Assembly: GCA_902762325.1 (NCBI GenBank)
Contig: CACWNV010000008.1
Span: 62,001 to 126,000, forward strand
Direction: 5' to 3'
Length of the DNA: 64,000 nucleotides
Source of the DNA: an uncultured Prevotellaceae bacterium
Lineage (GTDB): Bacteria > Bacteroidota > Bacteroidia > Bacteroidales > Bacteroidaceae
Position 1 is the first letter of the stretch. Each line of letters begins with the position of its first letter. Below, in pieces: positions 44,456-53,200 of the stretch. A program made the translations under genes and the position numbers. Below the pieces are notes generated by a model, which saw only the letters and a program-made list of their open reading frames with translations, was not told the DNA's origin and did no database searches.

Positions 44456-46660
44456 TTATTCAGCGGTGAGATAAAGCACGCGGCTTGACCAGTTCACTTT
44501 CTTTGACCAGTCAACATCATGGGTGTAAGGCATTTCCAGACCGTGGTTCATCAGGTATGCACCACTGTATGACTTGCCTTCACAGTCGAGTGGACGGTTG
44601 TCAATGCGGTCGAGCTCATGAACCTTGTACATCTTGTCAGCATCGAGACCAGCCATTTTGATACGTGGCAGGTGCTCGTTCTGGAACTGTTCGGTCTTCC
44701 ACCAGTAGAAGACAGCCTTGTCCTTGGCGTCATCGACATACATCAATGAAGCAAGTCCTTTGTTCTCGTAGGGAGAGAGCAGGCGATAGATGTTTCCGAA
44801 CTGTACCACCGGACGAATGACCTTGTATTCTTCAATCGCTTTCTTACAGAGCGCCTTCTCTTCGTCGGTCATGTTCTTCGGCTGAATCTCCATGCCGAGA
44901 CGTCCGCTCATGGCGACGTCGATACGCATCTTCAGACTTGTGGTGCGATAGACGGTATGGTTAGGAGCGGCAGAGATATGACTTGCCATCGCAATGGCAG
45001 GGAAGAAGTAGCTTGTGCCCCACTGCATGTAGATGCGCTGGAGAGCATCGGTGTTGTCAGAAACCCAGAACTCGTCGAAATAGGGGAGCACGCCCCAGTT
45101 TGCACGTCCTCCTCCGCTGGCACACGCCTGGATGGTGAGCGTGGGATACTTGGCGCGTACGCGCTCACACACTTTCTGGAATCCGCGGTGATACTCGATG
45201 TAGAGGTGGCTCTGGTCGGCAGCATTGAGGTACTGAGAACCATGATTGAGGACAGGCATGTTTGCATCCCATTTGATATAGGCTATTTCGGGATACTTCG
45301 TCATGAGGTCGTCAACGATGCTGAAACAGAAGTCCTGCACCTTAGGATTGGACATGTCGAGAACGAGCTGTGTACCGCCGCGTCCCAGCACTGCATCACG
45401 CTTCGGAGCCTTGATGATCCAGTCGGGATGCTTCTCGTAGAGTTCAGAAACGCTGTTGGTCATCTCCGGCTCAATCCAGATGCCGAACTTGATACCATGC
45501 TTCTTGGCATCCCTGAGCAGTCCTTCGATGCCTTCGGGCAGCTTGTTCTTGTCTACCACCCAGTCGCCCAGTGAAGAGTTGTCGGTCTTGCGCGGATATT
45601 TGTCTCCAAACCAGCCATCGTCCATCACAAACAGTTCACCGCCCATCGAAGCGATGTCGTTCATCATCTGATCCATTCCTTCCTGATTGATGTCAAAGTA
45701 GACACCTTCCCATGAGTTGAGCAGGATTCTGCGTTCTGTCTTACCATTCGCCAGTTTGTAGAGTCGTCCCCACTTATGGAAGTTACGGGATGCGCCAGAG
45801 AGCCCTTCCTTCGAGAAAGTGAGCGCCAGAGCGGGAGTGCAGAACGTCTCGCCTTTCTTCAGATGGTACTCAGAGTTATCCTCATTGATGCCAGCAATGA
45901 AGTAGTGATATTCTGTATCATCGGTGTCGATCTTCAGACGGTAGTTCCCCGAATAGCACAGAGCAGCTCCAATCACATCGCCAGTGAGTTCGTGCGGTTT
46001 CCCGTCGAGAGAGAACATCACCTCTGCATGATCGGTGTGGGAGTTGCGTGTTCCGTCCTTGTTCTTGATGATCTTCAGACCCGGCTCCAGCAGTTCTTCG
46101 GAAACTCTTCCCTCGTTAGCCCAAGAGCCGTAGAGATGCGACAGCCATACCTCACCGCGACGGATGGGCAGACAGGCAGAAGCAAAGGTTGTCAGGGTGA
46201 CGGTCTGCTTCTCACCGTTGGTGATTTCAGTCCATGTCTCAATCATGTCCACGTCGTTGTAAGCCTTGTAGCAAAGGTCGACGGTAGTGGAATAGACACG
46301 GTCGCGCAGATGGATGCGGGTGATGTCGGCACCGTCTTGTGATGAACGGTCGATGCCGGTAGCCATCAGTTCAGTGGACATGTTGCCGTCAGCATGACGG
46401 AGTGCCAGTGCTGCTTCGGCAGGTGCATTCATACCATAGGCTGGGTAAGCCTCCATACGTCCGTTGCGTGGTGACTGCAGGTGAGCCAGATCGTTAGCTG
46501 AGAGTCTTGTTCCGAAATAGACATAACGTGGTTGTTGTCCGTTTTCGACATTAAGAACCATCGTCATGCTCTTTGTCTGCACAACGACCTGTTCTGCGGA
46601 TGCGGTGTTGATCCATCCTGCCAGAAGAGCAGAAAGGATGATAGTTAGTGATTTCTTCAT
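44456..46660 (-). CDS. GH36-family alpha-galactosidase, secreted
   Basis: 734 residues. Signal peptide MKKSLTIILSALLAGWINTASA. N-terminal beta-sandwich (about 25-320) and a (beta/alpha)8 catalytic domain with FVMDDGWFG, KFGIWIEPEMTNSVSELYEKHPDW, AYIKWDANM (nucleophile Asp465) and FWVSDNTDALQR (acid/base Asp535), plus the family's CASGGGR. A C-terminal beta domain follows. It removes alpha-1,6-linked galactose from oligosaccharides such as raffinose-type sugars or galactomannan side chains. Last gene of a five-gene minus-strand operon: it starts 3 nt after the LRR protein stop and is followed by the terminator at 44373. A 22-bp piece of its 3' end is duplicated at 40377. Confidence 0.93.
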   Translation of the reverse strand: MKKSLTIILSALLAGWINTASAEQVVVQTKSMTMVLNVENGQQPRYVYFGTRLSANDLAHLQSPRNGRMEAYPAYGMNAPAEAALALRHADGNMSTELMATGIDRSSQDGADITRIHLRDRVYSTTVDLCYKAYNDVDMIETWTEITNGEKQTVTLTTFASACLPIRRGEVWLSHLYGSWANEGRVSEELLEPGLKIIKNKDGTRNSHTDHAEVMFSLDGKPHELTGDVIGAALCYSGNYRLKIDTDDTEYHYFIAGINEDNSEYHLKKGETFCTPALALTFSKEGLSGASRNFHKWGRLYKLANGKTERRILLNSWEGVYFDINQEGMDQMMNDIASMGGELFVMDDGWFGDKYPRKTDNSSLGDWVVDKNKLPEGIEGLLRDAKKHGIKFGIWIEPEMTNSVSELYEKHPDWIIKAPKRDAVLGRGGTQLVLDMSNPKVQDFCFSIVDDLMTKYPEIAYIKWDANMPVLNHGSQYLNAADQSHLYIEYHRGFQKVCERVRAKYPTLTIQACASGGGRANWGVLPYFDEFWVSDNTDALQRIYMQWGTSYFFPAIAMASHISAAPNHTVYRTTSLKMRIDVAMSGRLGMEIQPKNMTDEEKALCKKAIEEYKVIRPVVQFGNIYRLLSPYENKGLASLMYVDDAKDKAVFYWWKTEQFQNEHLPRIKMAGLDADKMYKVHELDRIDNRPLDCEGKSYSGAYLMNHGLEMPYTHDVDWSKKVNWSSRVLYLTAE

Positions 46661-46663
46661 TGT

Positions 46664-47920
46664 CTAATATGTATTAACGTTAAGAAATTTACACCACTGT
46701 TTGTCTAAGTCATAGTTCTTTTTTGCACTATTTCTTACTTTCAGAATTCCTTCACGGCTTGTACTCTTCGCAAAAGAGTTACTGTTGATCTTGGCTGGAG
46801 AGACGCCGTCTGCAATTACTTCCATTAAGTTGACGCAATCGGCAAAAGCACTACTGCCAATCTCCTTGAGCGCAGTGGGCAGCGTGATGGTTGCAAGGCT
46901 GGTACAGCCACGGAAAGCATTGCTTTCGATAGTCTTGATGGCATTAGGAATCTTTATCGTTACAAGGTTGGTGCAGTTGCGGAAGATTCCGTTAGGCAGT
47001 TTAGTCATTGCATTGGGGATGTTTACTACGCGGAGATTACTGCAGTTCAGGAACACCTCACTGTCCACTTCTCTCAATGAGTTTGGCAGACTGATGCTGT
47101 CAAGACTGCTACAGTCTTTGAATGCCTTGCTTTCAATCTCCATGATAGAATTGGGAATCTCAACCTCAGTCAGGCTGCTGCATCCGTCAAACATCTCATT
47201 GCTGATCTTTGTCATGCTGCTTGGGAACTTAATGCTCTTCAGACTGACACAGTTCTTAAAAACGTCATCGCCCATCTTCTTGACACCTGTGGGAAGGTCG
47301 ATGGTTTCCAGACTGGTACACTCCTCGAAAACATCGCTTCCAAATTCAGTCACACTCTGGGGCATATCCACAGACTTCAGACTGCTGCAGCCAAAGAATG
47401 TCGAATTAGGAATCTTTGTGATGGATTCCGGGAATGAGAAGAATTCCAGCGACTTGCAGTTGCGGAAGACACCCGATTCCATTTTGGTCACTCCGGTGGG
47501 CAGATTAACCTCAGTCAGGCTGCTGCATCCTTCAAACAAGTTGACAGCCAGTTCGTTGATTTTTGCCGGTAAGGTGATTGTCGTCAGACTTGTGCATCCC
47601 TTGAAAGCCTCGGAACCGATCTTCGTGACGGTTTTCGGTATCGAGATAGAGGTCATGCCCGAGCAGTTGAGAAATGCACCGGCATCAATCTCCTCAACAT
47701 AATAAGTGATGGTGTCGACGGTAATCTTCTCAGGAATGACAATGTCTCCCACATAAGGCTGGGCATTCTTGACGACGACGGCAAGTTCTTTCTTGGCATT
47801 CAGCTGATAGTTGATGCCATCAACGATGTTCTTCTTACTCTTAATAATGTCAATAGCACTGGCACTTGAACAGATGGTCAAGGCGAGTAGTGCGATAATA
47901 GTTTTTGTCAGGTTTTTCAT
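46664..47920 (-). CDS. Secreted LRR_5 (BspA-like) leucine-rich repeat protein
   Basis: 418 residues. A signal peptide (MKNLTKTIIALLALTICSSASA) is followed by a short N-terminal strand region and about thirteen 23-residue repeats (A/V-F-x-x-C-x-S-L-x-x-I-x-L-P-x-x-x-x-x-I) covering 75-400. It lacks a dockerin, sorting tail or enzyme domain. Such repeats make curved binding surfaces. It lies between GH43 (27-nt gap) and GH36 (3-nt gap) in one operon, so it is expressed with the glycan enzymes and might bind a polysaccharide, an enzyme or a neighbouring cell; none of these can be shown from sequence. Repeats are close in protein but diverged in DNA, so they are not recent. Confidence 0.85.
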   Translation of the reverse strand: MKNLTKTIIALLALTICSSASAIDIIKSKKNIVDGINYQLNAKKELAVVVKNAQPYVGDIVIPEKITVDTITYYVEEIDAGAFLNCSGMTSISIPKTVTKIGSEAFKGCTSLTTITLPAKINELAVNLFEGCSSLTEVNLPTGVTKMESGVFRNCKSLEFFSFPESITKIPNSTFFGCSSLKSVDMPQSVTEFGSDVFEECTSLETIDLPTGVKKMGDDVFKNCVSLKSIKFPSSMTKISNEMFDGCSSLTEVEIPNSIMEIESKAFKDCSSLDSISLPNSLREVDSEVFLNCSNLRVVNIPNAMTKLPNGIFRNCTNLVTIKIPNAIKTIESNAFRGCTSLATITLPTALKEIGSSAFADCVNLMEVIADGVSPAKINSNSFAKSTSREGILKVRNSAKKNYDLDKQWCKFLNVNTY

Positions 47921-47947
47921 ACTCTTTATTGTTTATACTTAATAATT

Positions 47948-50212
47948 CTACTTGATTGTTTTGTATCCGTTGGAAATGATGATGCCGTGAGTGTCGTCGG
48001 TAGCCCTTGCTCCTCCGACAGTATAGCTCACGTCCTTGCCGCTATTCTCCTTGATGTCGATGAAACGGACGGCGTTTTCATCATTCTTGTGAATGGTCAT
48101 CTGTGTGTCGGCACTGGTGACGACAGGAATGTCTTCGAGATTCCTGATATAGGCATGGTTGGCAGCTACATCGAATGACTGGCTGGAAGTGACTTGACGC
48201 CATTCGTCTTCGTAGAGGATATAGATACCATTGGTGAACTCGTTTCCAAGGGTCTTGAAGACACCGATGAGCTGGTTGTCACCTTCCACGGGTTCCTCCA
48301 CCTTCTCATTCAGAATGTTGTTGAATGATGCGACTCCATCCGTTCCAAAAAAGACGTAGGGAACACCAGCCTCCATTTCCCCAGCCTTCTCGTTGAAAAA
48401 CAAAGTCTTGTTGTCTTCACTGCGTCCGGCAACGGTATATGCCTTCACTCCTTCTTCAGGAAATGCTGCATTAGGCAGACAGATGGTGCCCCATCCTTTT
48501 CCCAATATGGTACGGTCGTAGGTTGATTTGAGAAGAGTTACCGAGGCAAAGCTTACCCATTGATGACTGGTGGAAGTGCTGGCTTCCAACTTCAGTTCAT
48601 AGGTGCCTTCCTCGGTTACCACAAAAGGGATGTAACGCCATTCCCATCCACGTCCTTTATTGTTGTTGGCATAGGTTCCTTCAGAAGAGAAATTCGTTGC
48701 ACCACTGGTGTCGATGCCGTAGCCAGTGTCACCAAGGGACGGGAACTCAACTTTGCTTCCTGCAATGCTCAACGATGCTCTCACGTCGCTGGAACTACGT
48801 CCTGCAACCTTTACGACATAGCTTCCGGCAGGGAGGGTGAGAGTCTGTTTGAAAGAGACGTTCCATGCGGATGCCCCCCAGTTGCTCCCTGACTGTTCCA
48901 AATAGGTTGATGAGGCTGTACCGTCCCAGTGTTGTCCCCTGTTCGTAGAAGTGCCTCCTGCCTCCGTCCACTTGCTGCTGATGAACTGGCCGGTCACATC
49001 CTTGTTGTATGTTTCAGTAACATACTGGTATTCAGCATTCTTCAGTTGTCTGCCCATCTCTGTTATCTCAGCACTCGTTGCCTCCGGATTGGCAAGCAGA
49101 GCCAATGCAGCGGTGACATCAACGCCTAACAGTCTGGCTCGTTCCGTCTCATTCTTCAGTTCTGTGCGGGCTTTTTCGCTCTCCTTAAAGTTGAAAGCCT
49201 GTTCGATGGAACGTACCTCTTCATCCGTCAGCAGGATGACACTGCCATGGCGCGGTGTGAAGATTCCATTGGTGGTGGTCTGTGCGGCAAGCGTGAAGTT
49301 GAGAAGGTCGGTGCTGGTACAGAACTGATAGTATCCGCTTCCGTAACAATCGTACATCAACACCCATGTCTTTCCGTCGATGAGCTGGAAGACACCAGCA
49401 CCCTCGACGGCAACTCTTGTCTGTTGAAGACGACCACTCTGGTTGCCCCACTGACTTCCCGGCCTTGTTCCTTCTGGAGCGGTGAGTGTCTTCGCCGTGA
49501 CTTTCAGGATGCCCCCTTTCTCTTCATTCTTGAAGAATCCGTGGTAGAGGTTGTCCTCAGGATTGAAGACGATGTCCATGTCGATGGCAGACATGCCCAG
49601 GTCGAACAGCACAGTCGGCTCACCTTCAAGGTCGGTGAAATCGTCGTTGGCATAACAGTAGAACACTTTATCGTAAGGAATGGTGCCATCGGAGGTGAGC
49701 AGGGAGAAATAGATCATGTACTTTCCTGCCTGTTCATCCCAAATCGTTTCCGGTGCCCATACACGGGTAATATTAGCGAAGTTTGTTCCAGCGTACTTTG
49801 CAGGAAAATGAACGGTGGAGTGGGTCCAGTTGACAAGGTCTTTGGAACGCATCAGCACGAGCCCTCTGTTGCTTGACCAACCTTCCGCACTCTTCATGTC
49901 TGTGGCTACCATGTAAAACCATCCGTCGTTTCCACGCAACAGGTGCGGGTCACGAAGTCCTTTCTTAATAGCGATGGAATCAGCAGCAACAACTCTGTTT
50001 CCTCCGTTCATCGGGGTGTATTTGAAACCATCATCAGAAAGTGCATAGTAGATGTTTTCATTGCTGTTGGAAGGGAAATATGCGAAGAGGTACTTGGAGT
50101 ACTGAGCCTTCTTCTCATGGTGGGTATTGCTGTTTGTGGCAGCTACCGTCTTGATGCTCAGGCTTACGAGCAACGTAAGCGTGATGAGAATTGTTTTTGT
50201 AATGATTTTCAT
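47948..50212 (-). CDS. GH43-like secreted glycosidase with CBM-like and C-terminal modules
   Basis: 754 residues. A signal peptide (MKIITKTILITLTLLVSLSI) precedes a five-bladed beta-propeller typical of GH43 (about 40-340), with IKKGLRDPHLLRG (base Asp), RVWAPETIWDEQAGKYMIYFS (acid Glu region) and AIDMDIVFNPEDNLYHGFF (pKa-modulating Asp). A short helical linker, a beta-sandwich CBM-like domain (about 410-565: LTLPAGSYVVKVAGRSS) and a C-terminal module (WGTICLPNAAFPEEGVKAYTV...GIIISNGYKTIK) follow. The C-terminal module is shared with the next gene upstream in the operon. GH43 enzymes act on arabinose- or xylose-containing glycans; the exact specificity is open. Gaps to neighbours are 27 and 29 nt. 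Confidence 0.85.
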   Translation of the reverse strand: MKIITKTILITLTLLVSLSIKTVAATNSNTHHEKKAQYSKYLFAYFPSNSNENIYYALSDDGFKYTPMNGGNRVVAADSIAIKKGLRDPHLLRGNDGWFYMVATDMKSAEGWSSNRGLVLMRSKDLVNWTHSTVHFPAKYAGTNFANITRVWAPETIWDEQAGKYMIYFSLLTSDGTIPYDKVFYCYANDDFTDLEGEPTVLFDLGMSAIDMDIVFNPEDNLYHGFFKNEEKGGILKVTAKTLTAPEGTRPGSQWGNQSGRLQQTRVAVEGAGVFQLIDGKTWVLMYDCYGSGYYQFCTSTDLLNFTLAAQTTTNGIFTPRHGSVILLTDEEVRSIEQAFNFKESEKARTELKNETERARLLGVDVTAALALLANPEATSAEITEMGRQLKNAEYQYVTETYNKDVTGQFISSKWTEAGGTSTNRGQHWDGTASSTYLEQSGSNWGASAWNVSFKQTLTLPAGSYVVKVAGRSSSDVRASLSIAGSKVEFPSLGDTGYGIDTSGATNFSSEGTYANNNKGRGWEWRYIPFVVTEEGTYELKLEASTSTSHQWVSFASVTLLKSTYDRTILGKGWGTICLPNAAFPEEGVKAYTVAGRSEDNKTLFFNEKAGEMEAGVPYVFFGTDGVASFNNILNEKVEEPVEGDNQLIGVFKTLGNEFTNGIYILYEDEWRQVTSSQSFDVAANHAYIRNLEDIPVVTSADTQMTIHKNDENAVRFIDIKENSGKDVSYTVGGARATDDTHGIIISNGYKTIK

Positions 50213-50241
50213 GATTTCTTTCTTTTATAATGTGTTGTTTT

Positions 50242-53200
50242 TTATTTCCTGATCTCTTTTCTTCCTTTTGAGATGATGATTCCCCGGGCATCTTCTGTCG
50301 CCTTGCTGCCATTGATGGTATAGCTGGCGCTGTTGCCGGAAACACCGTCAGCATTGTCATTGACGAGCACAATGCCTGTGCCATCATCATGAATGCTCAT
50401 TTCCCTGTCGGCACTTGCGATGACGGGAATAGACTCATACTCCTTGAGATATGCCTGGTTTGCTTCAACACTGAAAGACTGCTCGGCAGTACACTTGTAC
50501 CACTCGTCTTTGTACAAGACAAACTCACCATCAGCTAATTGCTTGCTGGTAGGGAGAAAAGTACCAAGCAGTTGGTTGGCACCTTCTTTGGGTGCCTCGA
50601 CTTCTTCGTTCAGCAACAGGTCGAAGGTCGCAGCTTTAGAGGTGCTGAAAAATACATAAGGAATACCGGCTTCCATCTTCGCTGCCTGTTCTTCAAGAAA
50701 CAGTTTCCTATAGTCATCGCTGCGTCCGGCAACGGTGTAGGCGGTTACTCCTTCGACAGGCAGGGCAGCATTGGGAAGACAAATCGTTCCCCAGCCGCTA
50801 CCCTGCATAGCACGTTCGTATGATGCTTTCAGCAGTCTGACGTTATCTATATATAATAAGGTATTGTTAGCAGCACCCTGTCCTTGTGAACTTTCATAAC
50901 CGAGGGAAAAGGTTACGTCGGTTGTTTCGGTCAAAGTGAAATCGTAGCAGAGGGTCTCCCAAGTACTGGGGACAGAAGGATAGCGGTAATCAGTGACTTT
51001 TCCGTATCGGATTCCCGTCAATGAGGAGTTGACATTGCCGCCAGATGTCGTGACGACTCTTCCGTTGTTACCTGTCTGATTGGGACATTCATATTTCATG
51101 TCGAGGAGAATGCGGTAGCTTCCGGCAGGAAGTGAAACGGTCTGGGTGACGGCATTTTTTCCTGAATCCCATGAGTTGAGCACAGTCAGCACACGGTTGC
51201 CTTTCGTCTCATCGGAAATCATACCAGTGGTCTGTGCAGCATAGTTGCCCACATTGCTTGGACTGACACAAGACAGAGAAGAAGAGTAGGGCATGGAATA
51301 CATGCGACAATAGTTTGAACCGCTGGAAAGTCTGTTCTCCTGCTGCCATCCATTGACAGGCAGGATGTTAGGCCATTTCGCGTTTACGGCACTAACGCTG
51401 TTGACATAACAGTTCTCGTATGTTATACCATTTGATGTAATGTTCGAGCCCAACGAACCATACGTTTCGTCGAGCTCAAAATTAGGGTTTACCAGATAGT
51501 CCTCCGTAATGGTTCTATAGCCTTGTGTAAGATCGTCATTCTTGTCTTCGGGGAACGAGGCATTGCTGTCTATGAAGAGCTGTCCATTGGCAAGGCTGAT
51601 GCGTACTGTCTTGTTTGCGGGAATGGTCACAGCCTGTGTCAGAACGCTTTGGTTGTCAACGGCTTTTACAGTGACAGATGTCTCTTTCTCAGTGGTGATG
51701 AAAACAACAGAAGAGTCGTTCTTTGCCTGAACAGCCTTAATGCCATCGCCCGTGAGGAAGAACTTCAGCGTGTTGCCGACAGCATGATTCTGTTCAGCAA
51801 GGAACGTAGCCGATGATTTACCGTTATTGATGGTTGTAGGCTCAGAGAAGACAGGCGCACCTTGCTCACAGGCAATGTCACTGAGCTTGCAAGGAACATC
51901 ACTAACAAAATTAGAGAGGAATAGGAACTGTGTGCCGTCAGGATCAGCAGCAATGACACCGTTCCAACCGTTGGGAACCTTGTCGGTTAACACCTGCAGT
52001 TGCTGACACATCTGCTGAGTTTTCTCAGCGGTGATGTTGCTATAATAAACCATGTTCCTGCGGTCAACAACGTCACCGGCAGAGAAGTTGCGGTTTCCAT
52101 AGGCATACATCGGATATATTTTCGCGGTATTGACAGAGTTGTTGTTCGCCTTGTCACCGAATCCGAATTTCTTGTTGTTCTTTCCGACAAATCCCACAGC
52201 ATTGTCGATGTTTGCCCAATCGCCGTCAAAGGTTGTCCATGCCGAACCGTCCAACTGCTTATGAGTGTCACCATAATAGACAGTACGTTTCGTCTTCGTC
52301 AGTTCATCAACACTGATGGCCATCAGCCCGCCTTTTTCCTCTGTCACGGTAGCACTGCTGTTGGCACGCACGTAATCGAGATAGATGACGGCATTGCCCG
52401 GAGTGGAGTAGAGGGCAAACCGGTTGTTAAGTGCCGCATCATTGGTGTTCAGTTCCCCATTCATCGTGTAGCTGTTGCCGCGGAGCTGGTAGATGCCGCT
52501 GACTACTGGCGTAGCATTTGTCTTCTTGCCGCTGACGGTGTACCATCCGAGGATGTTTCCCGTGTTGTTAGCGCGGAAAGGAACGATGATCTTGTTCTTG
52601 TCCGGACTGTTGGCAGCAATATAGCCAGTATAGCTGTTGAGTCCAGTGCTCCAGCTGAATGTGGTGAATCGGTCGGAAGTGGAGGCACGCACCACGTTCT
52701 GTGTGGTAAACACTTTTGCAGCCTCATATTTCTTGTTGAAGTCATCCCATTTCGTAGGGGTGACATCAGAAGTAGACATGAACTCATGCATCAGCCAAGT
52801 CATCATGACACGATGTGCCTCAACTCCCATGCGACGAGCACCCACGTCGGCTCTGAGAAGCCAGCTGCCGTCACTTGTGGTCTGCTGTCTTGCCTGGATG
52901 TACTTGTAGGCAAGGTTTTCCAGCATCAGGGCATCGGGATCTTTCAAGAAGCAGGCATTGGTAGAATAACTGGTTATCTGGTCGTAGAGGAACAGGCTCC
53001 AGTCGTTTCCATTGGGCATGGCCAGTTCGCCGTCGGCAAGAGCCAGCCAGTCGAGCACCTCCTTCATCACCTTGTCATTATTGTGCATCAGCGCATTGGT
53101 CTTCCACTGTTCCTTGCCGTGAATGCCCAGCTGGAACATCTTCAAGGCAAGAGCCGCTTCACCCAGTTCCTGGATGACTACATTCTGGTAGCTGGTATGG

